Shown: one piece after another, positions 1-11,178 of the stretch
How the letters are laid out: each line of letters starts with the position of its first letter
How positions within the stretch are numbered: position 1 is the stretch's first letter
NCBI RefSeq assembly: GCF_005239225.2
Contig: NC_133284.1
Coordinates: 3,749,770-3,813,769 of the forward strand
Reading direction: 5' to 3'
From: Populus alba
Taxonomy: Eukaryota > Streptophyta > Magnoliopsida > Malpighiales > Salicaceae
DNA length: 64,000 bases
The notes under the pieces: model-generated
Seen by the model: only the letters and a program-made list of their open reading frames with translations
The model's database searches: none
Told to the model about the DNA's origin: nothing
Program-made: the position numbers and the translations under genes

Positions 1-86
1 TATTATGAATTCTACTTTACATGAATGTGGAGATTAATTGTGATTGAAGTTCTTTTAGTAGTAAGACTGAATTTGCCTAAGCATAG

Positions 87-178
87 AGCTCCCGTGTAGG
101 ACAGACTTGCTGGAATTTTGTTAAATTGAATAAATTATTTGTTTGAATGGAAAGTTCCTTGTGTGATTTGACATGCAT
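87..178 (+). repeat. Left part of a duplicated WAK-upstream segment
   Basis: This stretch, beginning at AGCTCCCGTGTAGG, matches 28055-28134 almost base for base. In the 28-kb copy the sequence continues into the segment found here at 7275-8097, so the two halves were separated by the LINE inserted between them. It has no coding content of its own. Positions 1-86 show nothing recognisable. Confidence 0.75.
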
Positions 179-181
179 GTG

Positions 182-235
<54 letters not shown>

Positions 236-237
<2 letters not shown>

Positions 238-277
238 GGGGGCGTATTATTTATATATATATTCTCGATTACTATCA

Positions 278-319
<42 letters not shown>

Positions 320-358
320 TGATAGTAATCGAGAATATTATAAATAATACGCCCCCAT
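236..358. repeat. Long inverted repeat at the 3' end of the LINE
   Basis: ATGGGGGCGTATTAT at 236 reappears inverted as ATAATACGCCCCCAT ending at 358. The arms are about 45 bases and also include the TCTCGATTACTATCAAAA block. The loop is a pure TA run. The right arm is the natural 3' terminal region of the LINE, so the left arm is an inverted copy of the LINE end placed beyond its TA tail. A small MITE with these arms is an alternative reading. Confidence 0.8.
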
Positions 359-437
359 TAAGGAGATGAGGGCTGCTAAGGAAGATTACATGGGAAATTA
401 AAAATACATTAAGAAAACAAGGAATCTAAAGACCTGA

Positions 438-3400
438 CTAGTTAGTCCAGTTCATAATACATTCAGGATTCCTATAAAGATCAGAGCCTGTATAGCTGAA
501 ATTTTTAACAAAGGACTTCAACCAAAAGGGCAACCGATGAAAGGTGAGGTAAAAAATCACATCCCAGTCTGGAGTTTTGTTGTCAAAGATCATGTGGTTG
601 CGCGCTATCCAAATTGACCAGTATAATCCTTTACAGAGAAGGGTAATTGCCTGATGCTGGAATTTTCCTTTTACCATGTTGGACCATTCCTGAAGGTTAT
701 GATATGGTTTTTTTGGTAGACAACCTACACACCCAAACCAACTAAATAGTCTGCCCCAAAGAGACCATGATTTTGGACAAAGATGGAAGAGATGATGTGT
801 AGTCTCAATCTCCTTGCAGCAGAAAGGACAAAGAGCTTCCTCATAATTGATGATTCTCCTCTCAGCTAAGAAACCCTTTGTGCAGACACTGCCATTGAAA
901 AGAAGCCATATGAACACATCTATTTTTAGAGGCGCAAACCCTTTCCAAAGCAAAGCAGGGTAGTGAAGATGTCCTGAAACATTTAAACCGTCAAAGAGAT
1001 GGCACCCAGAGGAGACTGTGTAATTGTTGGAGCTATGGTGTTTCCAAATCTTGTTGTCTTCACCATCAGAGAAGACTAGGCCATGTTCCACTTCTGCTAT
1101 CAAGCTTTCACACATGCAGAGTTCTCGGGATCGAAGGGGTCTTCTCCAAGAAAGATTGATTGAGTTATCTGTTGGGTTATGAACTTCTGCAACACTTAAA
1201 GATTGCTGGAGGGAGAGGTTGTAGAGCGTAGGGAACATGAACTGGAGAGGGGCTGCATAGCCTAGCCAAGAATCAGACCAAAACCTGATGTTTCTCCCAT
1301 CACCCACCTTAAACCCAACATTGGATTGGATGGGAGCGGCTATGCTGTGATTTAAGGAAATTGCAGATACCATGCCACGCCAAGTTGGAGATAAAGAACC
1401 TGCAAACATAGGAAGGCCATTTGTAAAATGTGGCCGGTACTTTTGTAAGATGAGTTCTTGCCAACCTCCTGCCACTCCTTTGTCAAGGTTCCAAAGCCAT
1501 TTAAACATCAGAGCCAGATTTTTACTGTGAATAGAACCAAGCCCGAGACGTCCAAGTGGCTTACTCTTAATTACCTTATGCCAAGCAACCTTACAAATAC
1601 CATGTGAATTTGAGGAGCCCTTCCAGAGAAAACAACGGTTGATTGAGGATTTTTCTTTTGCAATGCCCTTTGGCATAGTAAAGACCGACATATAGTATAG
1701 AGGTAGAGAGTTTAAGACAGATTTAATAAGACATATCCTTCCGGCCATGCTCAAAAACTTCCCTTTCCATTTGCTTAACTTTGCTCTGATTGTGGACAAT
1801 ACCGGTTTCCAAGTGGAGAGCCTATTTGGGTTAGCACCAAGAGGCAACCCAAGGTATCTGACTGGGAAGGAGTCACTGCGACAGAAAATTGTGTTAGCCA
1901 GACCTGAAGTGTATTCGTTATCCAAATTAATTCCTATAAGTGAGCTTTTATAGAAATTAACTTTCAGTCCTGAAATGATCTCAAACCAGCGGAGGATCCT
2001 TTTGACATGCAGTAGAGAGGTATAATCATTCGGCAGGAAAATCAGAGTGTCATCTGCATATTGCAAATGGGTTATGTGATGTCCTTGCGAAGTCTGCAAA
2101 CCTTTAAAGTAACCTGAATCTGATGCCCTGTTGAATAGAACTGTTAGCCCCTGAACTGCTATGTCAAAAAGGAAAGGAGAGAGGGGGTCCCCTTGCCTGA
2201 GACCCCTCTCCATACTGAATTCTCTGCTTGGTGAGCCGTTAATCAGGATGGCCAATTTAGAAGTGGACATGCATTCAAAGATCAGTTTCCCTCAGTGGGA
2301 TCCAAAACCCATATAACCCATGGTAGAATCGATATGCTCCCATAAAATCGAGTCGAAGGCTTTATGAAAATCTACCTTTAGCAAAAACCCGTGGTCCTTT
2401 TTGCTACGAATACTATGGACAACCTCGTTTGCTATCATGAACCCATCTAGAATCTGACGCCCGGCAATGAAAGCAGACTGGTTTACACTTATCACATCTG
2501 GTAGAATGCTTCGGAGCCTAGTGGACAAGAGCTTTGCCACTATTTTATATAACCCATGAATCAAACTAATTGGTTGAAATTGGGAGAAAGTGCTCGGCCT
2601 CTTGGTCTTTGGAATCAAAGTCACGAAGGACGAGCCGATCCCCTTTGGTAATTTACCTGTTCTGAAAAATTATGTGACCATCACAAAGATGTCAGGGCTG
2701 AAAAGATTCCATTCCTTTTTATAGAAGGAGAAGGTGAACCCGTCAGGACCGGGGGCTTTTGAACCATCACAATCCCATACGGCTTGCTTCACTTCCTCCA
2801 ATGAAGGTAGTCTTTCTAACCAAACTGATCTTTCTTCTGAAATTTTAGAGAACCCTGAGTCTCCCATTTCAATTCTTCTGCATTGTGGCTTGGCAAACAG
2901 AGTTGAGAAGAAGTTGACAGCACCCTCTTTGATGTCATTTGGAGAGTCTAAAAATCTGCCATTCTGCTCAATCTTGCTAATGTGGTTCCGACCATTCCTC
3001 AAACTTGCCGAAAGATGGAAGAACCGAGTGTTTTTATCCCCCATTTTGCACCAGTTTTGGCGGGATTTCTGCCTCCAAATGCCCTCGACATTCCTACTAA
3101 CCTCCCAAAGCTCTGAGTTCAGATTCTTGAGCTTTGTTTTTTCAGTCTCAGACAAGAGGCGTACCTCGCTTAAGTCTTCGATGGTTGTGATGGAGTTCTG
3201 AATGTCTGCAAGTTTTGAATTGTGATTACCGAAGGTGGATTTGTTCCATTGTCTCAATCTTTTCCCTAAAGTTCCTAGTTTCTTTACCAATCTATAGTCA
3301 CCGGGAAATTCCTTGCAACTATCAAACCAGAAGATCTCAAAATCAGCTGAGAATGTAGGGTGTGACAACCAACTATTTATGAAGCGGAAAGGCTTCCATC

Positions 3401-4130
3401 CCCAATCTACCTTTGGTGCCTGAAGAAGCAATTGACAGTGATCAGACATCCCCCTAGGATAGCGGTAGAGTGATAAGAATGGAAACTGGAGGTGGAACTC
3501 TGGAGATGCGAAAGCCCTGTCAATACAGCTCATAGAACCCCCCCTAAACCAAGTGAAACGGTTGCCCTGCAGTTTGAATTCAATCAGAGCACAATCAGAC
3601 AGGAAATTACAGAGAGCAGCTGACCCTGAATGATTAATGTAGCCACTACTTCTCTCATTAGCTTGAAGAGTTTCATTGAAATCACCTATCACCACCATTG
3701 GTAATTCAAAGGCAAACTTCAGAGTAGTGATGTCTTCCCACAGCTTAGCATGATCTTGCACAGAAGATGCAGCATATACACCAACTACCATGCAGTTAAA
3801 GGAAGAATGAACATGTTTACCGCATAGGCTGATCCACTGCCCCCCAAATTCTATGGAATTAACCTCAAAGATAGAACTATCCCACATCACAAGTATCCCT
3901 CCTGATTTGCCTACAGACTCTAGCAAAGCCCATTTAACAGTTACCACATTCCATAAATTCCTGATGTATGAATCGCAACAATTATCTTTTTTTGTTTCTA
4001 ATAGAAAGCAGATATCAACATTACTGTTGAGCAACCTATTCCGGATGGAATGGCGTTTGTTCAACATACCCAACCCACAACTATTCCAAGCAAAAATATT
4101 CATAGGTAGATCAAAACCATGACAGAACAA
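438..4130 (-). pseudogene. LINE ORF2: endonuclease and reverse transcriptase, two nonsense codons
   Basis: This is the replication protein of the LINE. It nicks the target and reverse-transcribes the element RNA there. The N-terminal part (4130 to about 3450) is an apurinic-type endonuclease of the EEP family with NIFAWNSCGLG, GDFNETL and SDHCQLLL. The reverse transcriptase follows, with GSKAPGPDGF, TLIPKTKRP, GRQILDG, RGLRQGDPLSPFLFD and the catalytic QYADDTL. The C-terminus carries a zf-RVT zinc finger (CPFC...HHLFHLCP). There is no RNase H domain. All three open stretches (4130-2670, 2624-2292, 2270-438) are in the same frame, so the damage is point stops near 2670 and 2292 rather than frameshifts. 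Full length would be about 1230 codons, normal for plant L1. Confidence 0.9.
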
Positions 4131-4150
4131 AACTTAGCAAGTTAAGAAAC

Positions 4151-6298
4151 TTACAACTGATTGACTGATTTCCACTCATCTACTTCTCTGTCAATGTTCC
4201 CCCGAACTCCCTCTTCATACCCTATAAGATCTTGGAATGTTCCCAAGCCTAGAGCCGCTGCATCATGTAACATTTCCTGGGTTTCCTTATCTATATCAAA
4301 ACCATCAACTTGATTATTCTCACAGGTTGTCTGGAACCGGACATTGCCTTGCTTAATTCCCGAATTGAGGGAATCAGAAGAGACACATTTCTCAGTAGTG
4401 TTAGCTACACTACCACTAGCTTGCAACAATTTTATTTTCCTGGATTTGCTTCTAGCATTCCTGTTGTTTTCGTTGATCGCTTCTGAGGAGGCCTCTTGGC
4501 TGCACTGAGAGTTCAAAAGGGTTGGTAGATGAGCCTGTGTATCACTGGTCTCTGTATCTATGGATGCATGATTAGAGGTAATATCTTCATATTGATCAGA
4601 AGATGACTTAATAGCAGGGGGTGAGCCGTTTTCTTTTTGAGATGTGTTTCTGAATGAGTCAGGAACAATATCTGATGTGTCATTAAGAGCCAAAGCATGC
4701 CTGTTTTTCTTCCCCTTCTTCCCTTTTCCGTATGTATATTTAGGGCCAAGTCTTCTGGTTCGTTTAAGCTTTTTCCTTTTTTTTTCCTGTAGTTCCATTT
4801 CCACTACTTCTTGGGGCTCTGCCAGGTCACGTATGAAATCAGAGAATGAGTTACATGAGTTTATTGCCTTGTTGATTAGCCTTGTTCCTTTCACCTGGCC
4901 TGTGATTCTGTTTTTTACAAGGCCCACTCTTGTAACTGAATGTGCTGAGACATCTGTGTTGCTATCACTGTCGGTTGCCCCTTCATCACGTGTTTCTTTT
5001 GTTTCAGGAAAAAGGCAGACAATTTTTGAACTTGTGTCAGTATGATCCAAGTTGTTTGTTGGTCCAATGTACCATTGATAGAGAATGAGAGAGAAATCAC
5101 TATCCGTATCCGCCTTTTGTTGCTGTGTTAAAATAATGTCTGTTGCACAATGATCACCGTCAGTGTCAGTAATCTTTGTGCCCGCTGCCGTAACCTCATC
5201 TGAAGCTGCAAATTCACTGCATAACTCTTCATCTAATGTTTGAATACCTGTTGCACCCATTGAATGTTTGATTGTAGACAGCAGGGGACTAAAATCCGGT
5301 TTCATTTCCATGATTGAGATTTCGAATTCGTCGCCATCTAGAACCAGCAAAACATGTTCATTTAGCATCTCAAATGAGGTTGTGCTCAGCAGCACTTTAA
5401 CTCCTGTGAGGGATCCTTGGCTCACGCTGGTAATGTCATATCCAAGCATTTTCCCTGCTTTCTCAATAATGGATTCAATACATCTGCGATTCCATCCTAT
5501 CAAAGGTAATCCTAATTTGGACACCCACACAAATCTGTCTATGGCTTTAGCTCCTTTTTCCCATGGTTTCAGATGAAAGAATGATGTTTCCAAAACAGAG
5601 GATCCATTTACCAGCTCTTTCTCCATAGATTCTCTATTTGTAAAGGTGATGACTGCTTGGCTTGCTCCCAAAAAACGAAACCCAACTGTCTGCTTGACAT
5701 TTTTTAGCACCATATGCTCAAGGTAAGCATAGTCCACGTCTGTGGCTATGAATCCCACTAAACTTCTCTGAAGCCATTCCTTGTCATCGGGGATAGACTC
5801 ATACATCACCGTTTTCTTTGGATGCTTTGTGACAGAAAGAGCTTCAACGAAGGTCCGGGTGTCCCTGAAGGTGAGTTTGGGCATGGTTTTTGGTTGTGGT
5901 TTTATAACAAGGTCTGGTTTTTTGTCTAGAGGTTTCTGAAATCTGACCAGGTTTGCATGAATTTTGTATGAATCGAACCAGATAAGGTTCAAGTTGTCAC
6001 AAATGTCTGATTCTTTTAAGGTGGAGAGGAAGGAAACAAACCCAAACTTTCTCCCTCGTGATGTTTTTTTCCTGGAGACAAAAAGATTGGTAACAGGACC
6101 AATCTTTGCAAGCGTCTTTTTGAGGTCATGATAATCTAACCATGATGGGAAATGTTCAATAAAGAACTTAGAAGGGGTAAAGGTCGGGAAGGTTGTGTTT
6201 GAAGGTGTTTGAGAGGTTGTATTATTCATGTGAGGTTTGAGTAACATTGCTACGGTCTGGTTTGCAGGGGTGAGCGAAGGCTTTTTGGGTGGGAGCAT
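4151..6298 (-). CDS. LINE ORF1, RNA-binding protein
   Basis: A 715-residue open frame lies upstream of ORF2, with 20 bases between them. Residues about 40-125 form an RRM-like fold (FFIEHFPSWLDYHDLKKTL, then RGRKFGFVSF). A second globular part follows (DDKEWLQRSLVGF...), resembling the DUF4283-type region of plant L1 ORF1 proteins. The C-terminal half is low-complexity, Ser/Asp-rich, with a lysine/arginine cluster (KKRKKLKRTRRLG). I see no CCHC knuckle. Known L1 ORF1 proteins coat the element RNA, and that role is inferred here. The frame is intact, unlike ORF2. The start is the first ATG after the 5' leader. Confidence 0.8.
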   Translation of the reverse strand: MLPPKKPSLTPANQTVAMLLKPHMNNTTSQTPSNTTFPTFTPSKFFIEHFPSWLDYHDLKKTLAKIGPVTNLFVSRKKTSRGRKFGFVSFLSTLKESDICDNLNLIWFDSYKIHANLVRFQKPLDKKPDLVIKPQPKTMPKLTFRDTRTFVEALSVTKHPKKTVMYESIPDDKEWLQRSLVGFIATDVDYAYLEHMVLKNVKQTVGFRFLGASQAVITFTNRESMEKELVNGSSVLETSFFHLKPWEKGAKAIDRFVWVSKLGLPLIGWNRRCIESIIEKAGKMLGYDITSVSQGSLTGVKVLLSTTSFEMLNEHVLLVLDGDEFEISIMEMKPDFSPLLSTIKHSMGATGIQTLDEELCSEFAASDEVTAAGTKITDTDGDHCATDIILTQQQKADTDSDFSLILYQWYIGPTNNLDHTDTSSKIVCLFPETKETRDEGATDSDSNTDVSAHSVTRVGLVKNRITGQVKGTRLINKAINSCNSFSDFIRDLAEPQEVVEMELQEKKRKKLKRTRRLGPKYTYGKGKKGKKNRHALALNDTSDIVPDSFRNTSQKENGSPPAIKSSSDQYEDITSNHASIDTETSDTQAHLPTLLNSQCSQEASSEAINENNRNARSKSRKIKLLQASGSVANTTEKCVSSDSLNSGIKQGNVRFQTTCENNQVDGFDIDKETQEMLHDAAALGLGTFQDLIGYEEGVRGNIDREVDEWKSVNQL

Positions 6299-7239
6299 TT
6301 TGGGAGATCTTGTTATTGTATCGTTGTTCTTTGGGCTAGGAATACTGCAATTGTGTTTAGAGGGTGGTTGTTGTTTTGGGCCGAGGTGGTTGTTGGAAAG
6401 GGATTTTTGATTGTTTGTTGGTTTGTGGGATTTTGGAAATCAAACCTGCGATGGGGAGGCTGTGTTTTGGTGTTGGTTTGTGGAATGTTTAGTGGTTGAG
6501 GGGGTGATGTTAGCTTTGGGTGTTTTGGGTTACAGATTGAAAGTCATGACAGATTTCGGACAGAGCTTCAAACATCAATTACTCACTAACAATTCAATCA
6601 ATATCAAATCCCAACGGTACAAAGATAACACACATCTTATGCAGCATATATCCAAATATCAGCTCAAGTTAACGGTTGGATCTCCCTAGATCGGAGTTAG
6701 ACCAAAATTGACTGTTCCGAGAGTGGTTTGTCCAGAAATCTTCAAACAATTAGATTTCTTAAACGGCAGCAGATATGAACGATCCCTCCGGTCTAGATGT
6801 AGGAACTATAGAGACACATAACATACCCAAAAATCAAGTTGATCCAACGGTAGAAGAATGAGAGATCGGCCGACGACAGTGACAGATCTGGTCTGGACGA
6901 TGACGAAGGTGGTGGCTGGCCAAAACTTCCCCTCCACTTCTGGTCTGGACGATGACGAAGGTGTGGTGGCTGGCCAAAACTTCCCCTCCACTTCTGTTTT
7001 TTGTTGGGTTATTTCTAGTCGTTCTTCTCTGTTTCACCTTGCGCCTCTGCTTTTCTCTCTGTGTTCTTCAATAAGTAGATCAGGTTTTGATGATTGGATC
7101 TGGGTTGTGGAAAGATCTTCAGCACCTGGAAACTAACTGATGATTTCTGCCGGGGCTTTGAGATATATCTTTGAGTGTTTCCGAAGAGTAGGTTTTAATC
7201 TCCAAATCAATTCCCAAATGAACAAAATTTCAAACTTGC
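6299..7239 (-). promoter_or_regulatory. LINE 5' untranslated leader with internal tandem repeat
   Basis: This is noncoding sequence between the presumed 5' end of the LINE and ORF1, less AT-rich than its surroundings. L1-type elements carry an internal promoter here; that is family knowledge, and no specific promoter motif is visible. Two tandem units occupy 6890-6995 (listed separately). Confidence 0.5.
6890..6995. repeat. Two-copy tandem repeat (52 and 54 bp) in LINE leader
   Basis: The block starting GGTCTGGACGATGACGAAGG and ending CCCCTCCACTTCT occurs twice head to tail (6890-6941 and 6942-6995). The second copy has two extra bases (GGTGTGGTGG for GGTGGTGG). Tandem units in 5' leaders are common in L1-type elements. 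Confidence 0.9.
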
Positions 7240-7274
7240 GTGAAATATATATATATATATATATATATATATCA

Positions 7275-8097
7275 TTTCATTGACGATCATTGTGTTATTT
7301 TTTCCCATCAAATTATGGAATATCAGATTTTTTAGAAAAATATCATATTCTTCCCTACATGTTTCTCTGTAATATAGGGTTGAATAACCTAAAAGGGCTT
7401 AGTGTTGGATGCTCACGACGTCAGGAAATTAAACTGAATCTTGGTTGATGCTCCATTTAGAAAAATAAAACGAAATTGAATTGAATTAAAAACTTTAAAG
7501 CTATTGGGACTGGATTTGAACACTAGACAAGTGTTGAGCCTCTTTTCTTGCAAACATCAAGGACTAAATTGCATAATCATGGAAGAGATTTAGCTCTTTT
7601 TGTTTTTTTAGATCCCTTGATTTTTTTTCCTTTTATATGGGATCCCATAATGTTGAGGAAAAGAATTTGATATTCTGTTTTGCGGGAAAAAAAAACAATT
7701 TCATTGATGTAAAATTAACAATTAATTAAGGCTCGAGAGATCAATTTTTTTTAAAAAAATCAGGGACCAAAAAAGACGGGCGGGGTAACTTGGCAGCGGT
7801 TGCAGGATGAGACCGTGGCGCTATATCGATGCAAGCGGCCTCTTTCGGCTGCATTAGAAACGTCACAGCAGATCTATCTATTTTGTGCAAGTCCTTAACA
7901 GAAAGTAGAAGTCTAGCCATGCATTTGATTATGTTGATGGAAGATAATAAACTGTTTGATATTCTTGATGTTAGAGTTAAGGAGTGCTATCAAAACGCAG
8001 AAGTTATCTTTGTTGCTCATATTGCAAAAAGATGCTTGAATTTGAATGGGAAAAGTCGACCTTGAATGGGATAATTGGACTGTCTCAAAAGGAGCCA
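7275..8097 (+). pseudogene. WAK-flank duplicate ending in a WAK kinase C-lobe fragment
   Basis: Positions 7275-7650 match 28440-28850 and are noncoding. From about 7886 the sequence encodes a piece of a wall-associated kinase C-lobe: SLAMHLIMLMEDNKLFDILD, then AKRCLNLNGKSRP, parallel to the same region of the gene at 34777-35981. After 8065 the homology jumps, with a small deletion, to the segment encoding QIGLSK-like residues (to about 8097). N-lobe and catalytic loop are absent. It sits directly upstream of the intron of the next WAK kinase exon, so it is a misplaced fragment rather than part of that gene. Confidence 0.75.
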
Positions 8098-8603
8098 AAT
8101 ATTCAACAAAACTGTAAAATATGAAGGGAAAAAAAAACCTGTAATACTTATTTTGTTGCCATAGATATAATTTCTAGTTGTGAGGCTTTGTTGACTTGAA
8201 TTTTTTTTATTTTCTATATTATTCAAGTTTTTTTTTTCACTTTTCAATTTTTTTATTTTTAAAAAAATGGTAACTCATAAAATTTTTAATTTGTTTTTAA
8301 TTCATGTGAGGCTTTCCATGCTTTTTTTCTTCATTTTTGTAATTGTTTTAGGCTTTTTAAAATTAAATTTTCTTTGGGAGGTTGTTGTGGTTTTTTTGTT
8401 CAAAATAGTGAGAAAGGATATATAAGGAAAAACATATGAATATACGATAACATACGAGAATTTTTATTAAAAAAAAAGTACATAACAAATATGCGGTAGA
8501 AGGTTACCTCAACCCACAAAAGATTTAACCACCATGTTGACATAGATTGTTGTTCAATAATAATATATGTATCTAACAATTTTTATTTTTTTTCCCTTGC
8601 GAG

Positions 8604-9808
8604 CAATGACAGTTCTAGGTGCGGCCACTGGATTGTTGCTGCTGCTTGTTGGTATTTGGCGGTTATATAAACTTGTAAAAAAAAAGAAGAACATTGAACT
8701 GAAGAAGAAGTTCTTCAAACGAAATGGTGGTTTATTGCTGCAGCAACAATTATCATCAAGTGATGGAAGCATTCAGAAAACAAAAATATTTCCTTCCAAG
8801 GAGCTGGAAAAGGCAACCGATCGTTTTAATGATAATAGAATACTTGGTCAGGGTGGCCAAGGAACTGTTTATAAAGGAATGCTAGCAGATGGAATGATCG
8901 TTGCTGTTAAAAAATCCAAAATGGTGGATGAAGAAAAGTTGGAAGAATTTATCAATGAGGTCGTCATCCTTTCACAAGTCAATCATAGAAATGTGGTCAA
9001 GTTGCTAGGTTGTTGTTTAGAGACGGAGGTTCCTCTGCTAGTCTATGAATTCATTCCCAATGGAAATCTCTTTGAGTATATTCATGACCAGAAGGAGGAG
9101 TTCGAGTTTTCATGGGAAATGCGACTAAGGATTGCTACAGAAGTTGCTAGGGCACTTTCTTATCTTCATTCCGCAGCATCCATTCCGGTTTACCACCGTG
9201 ATGTCAAGTCTACAAATATAATGTTAGATGAGAAGTTCAGAGCAAAAGTATCAGATTTCGGAACTTCAAGATCAATCGCCATTGATCAAACTCATCTAAC
9301 CACTCATGTTCAAGGCACTTTTGGATACTTGGACCCAGAGTACTTCCAGTCTAGCCAGTTTACCGGAAAAAGTGACGTCTAAAGTTTTGGTGTTGTTCTT
9401 GCAGAGCTCTTGAGTGGGCAAAAACCAATTTCTTATGAAAGGCCGGAAGACAGGAGAAGTTTATCCACTCATTTTATTCTTTCGATGGAAGAGAACAAGA
9501 TATTTGATATTCTTGACGAACGACTTATGGGGCAGGACCGTGAAGAAGAAGTTATCGCAGTCGCTAAGCTTGCAAGAAGATGCTTGAACTTGAATGGAAG
9601 GAAACGACCAACAATGAGAGAAGTCGCGATAGAGTTGGAGCAGATTGGGCTGTCAAAAAGTAGTAAAGAACTTGAAAACATCAGGGATGAAGTTCCCAGC
9701 GTATGGGAAATTGCTGGGCCTCCTACTTCAGTAACAATTGGCGATTTTAGAAATGGCAAGGCTCCATCTTTGGATGTCCAGCCATTGATTTCTCACGAAA
9801 CATGATGA
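8604..9808 (+). pseudogene. Wall-associated kinase, kinase exon with one nonsense codon
   Basis: This is the last exon of a WAK-type receptor kinase: a transmembrane helix ([16 protein letters not shown]), a basic stop-transfer stretch, then a complete Ser/Thr kinase. Visible motifs are [11 protein letters not shown] (Gly loop), VAVKKSK (catalytic Lys), [12 protein letters not shown] (catalytic loop), DFGTS and [11 protein letters not shown]. The frame is open except for TAA at 9380-9382, where the 34.8-kb paralogue reads TAC in [10 protein letters not shown]. The frame then continues to 9805. A short deletion near 9655 removes the GALPAQQ-like residues present in the paralogue. The exon follows a CCCTTGCGAG acceptor. 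The upstream intron is homologous to that of the paralogue, but exons 1 and 2 are missing. Confidence 0.9.
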
Positions 9809-10320
9809 TTAAGTACATGCATGACATTTATGTTCATTTGATTTGCCTGAGTTTTAGACAATTTTAGAATTTTCTCGCTGTATCTCCCTTCATCAGACGT
9901 TCCTAAACTAATCGAACAACATATATGTATAATTAGTATATATTTTGTGCCTACTCCCAGCAAAAGTTACTCTAAATCCGAAAGTTGAAAGATTATATTT
10001 TAGTTTCAATAATAGTTATTAAATTTTGTCTATTTTAGTTCTTAATTTTTTAAATTATAAACTTTTAGTTCTTAATAATTTATAAAATTCAATTTCAGCC
10101 ATAAACTTCATTTTCTTTATTTATTGGTCCCAGTTTAAAAGAATGGCTAAATTCTCATGGTAAAGAAAAAAAATCTCGATTAAAATCGATTCAAGAAAAA
10201 CATGAAACATGTCTCTTTTATCCAAACTATGTCCATCATTTTTGTATCTTGAGATAGTATCAAGTATCAACCGCTATTTTAGCAACGTGTTACTGAATTA
10301 AATTTTTTTCTGAATATTGG
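9809..10320 (+). repeat. WAK 3' flank, copy 1
   Basis: This stretch matches the sequence after the WAK gene ending at 35981, including the CTTCATCAGACGTTCC block, and again the orphan copy at 15405. The match to the 36-37 kb flank runs on to about 10315 with indels. It presumably includes the 3' untranslated region. It marks this locus as one unit of a duplicated WAK array. Confidence 0.75.
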
Positions 10321-10321
10321 A

Positions 10322-10880
10322 GATGGTGCTGCCGTTGTCAAAGGTCCAATTATGTCCTCCAGTTGTTCCGGTAGGCAATCCGGTCCACCTGTGAACTTGG
10401 AGGGAAGTCCTTTCTTTTTCTCCTTCAGTAATCTGTTCATTGCAGTCGGCTGCATCATCCGTGCTCTATTGACAGAGATTGGGCCCCAAGTCAGTGGATG
10501 CGACTCAACATGCGTTCCCTGCTATAATCATACAACCATTATTTTTGGGCAAGAAATTAATAGTCTCTGTTCTGGTAAGCATTGCTGCGTAGCCAGAGCT
10601 CCTTTCAGGATGCAGGTTTAATCCAAGTCTAGAAACTAAAAATGAGAGTCAAGACAGCAGTGGATGCAAGCTTACTTTCCTAGCAGACCAAGAATGGGTT
10701 GCGTTCTCCGATATAAACAATCTGCAAGTGTTTCATGATCGGGAATATGTTCCGGTGGTGCTGGCTTGGGTGATGGATTACAAGCTTTGGAAATATGACC
10801 CCAAGACCACGAGTTGCAAATATTTCCTTCTTCAGCACTCTTTGACTTTAGCATACGGACAAGGGCGGGGCCTTTCACAA
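10322..10880 (+). pseudogene. WAK ectodomain fragment (exon 1), frame-damaged
   Basis: Encodes the middle of a WAK galacturonan-binding ectodomain: SSSCSGRQSGPPVNLEGSP, NLFIAVGC, GCDSTC and LCSGKHCC are typical conserved cysteine motifs. After a stop near 10619 the homology continues in another frame with GCKLTFLADQEW and YVPVVLAW. The N-terminal signal peptide part is missing. The likely end of the same exon (CRNGYKGNPNLGC) lies about 1.3 kb further on at 12180-12226, so the exon has been split by inserted sequence. Confidence 0.8.
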
Positions 10881-10929
10881 GGCTCCGTTGGGCTGTAGCC
10901 CAGGTAGGATTAAAAAAAAAAACTCTGGT

Positions 10930-11178
10930 GAGTCAAACCTCTTCCGAGTCATCAATGTTGCAGCCACTCAGTTACTTTTCTTCGCCATAGCCAACCATAT
11001 GTTCTCAATTGTTGGTGATGATGCCTAAGCCCTTTACCACCTCACTCATCATGCTAGGACCTCGCCAAACCATGTATGTTTTGATCTCTGGAGACCGACT
11101 ACCTGACTGATATTATACGGCAGCCTAAGCTTATCAAGGTGCATAAAATGCACCATTTGATAGCACTACAACCAGGGG
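10930..11178 (+). pseudogene. Laccase (multicopper oxidase) gene fragment
   Basis: Translation gives SNLFRVINVAATQLLFFAIA followed by NHMFSIVGDDA. After a one-base frame change come KPFTTSLIMLGPRQTMYVLI, then YYTAA, AYQGA and NAPFDSTTT. These match, in order, the conserved central cupredoxin region of plant laccases (family patterns LxRIINA, LFFxIAxH, KPFxTD, PGQT, YYMAA, DNTTTT). At least one frameshift and two or three stops are present, so it is dead. No other laccase exon is visible nearby. An A-rich tract (10911-10922) precedes it. It was probably carried in as a gene fragment; the carrier is not identified. Confidence 0.8.

Larger units (their letters stand above)
180..7240 (-). mobile_element. 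L1-type LINE (non-LTR retrotransposon), nearly full length
   Basis: A non-LTR retrotransposon lies on the minus strand. In order it has a 5' leader (7239-6299), ORF1 (6298-4151), ORF2 (4130-438) and a short 3' region ending in a long TA run. The likely target-site duplication is GTGAAATATATA, seen at 179 and again at 7240; the TA run blurs its exact length. The flanks of the element rejoin as one continuous sequence in the paralogous copy at 28.05-28.5 kb, which acts as an empty site. ORF order and domains are those of plant L1 elements. ORF1 is open and ORF2 is broken by only two in-frame stops, so the insertion looks young. It is probably immobile now. Confidence 0.88.

Noticed and set aside
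1747..1953. Plus-strand frames opposite the LINE ORFs (also 2734-3201, 3853-4122, 4644-5045)
   Set aside because: They are shadows of strongly supported LINE coding regions on the minus strand.
8554..8772. Minus-strand frames opposite the WAK kinase exons (also 9469-9759, 34757-34945, 35642-35932)
   Set aside because: Complementary-strand shadows of a real kinase exon, seen in both paralogues.
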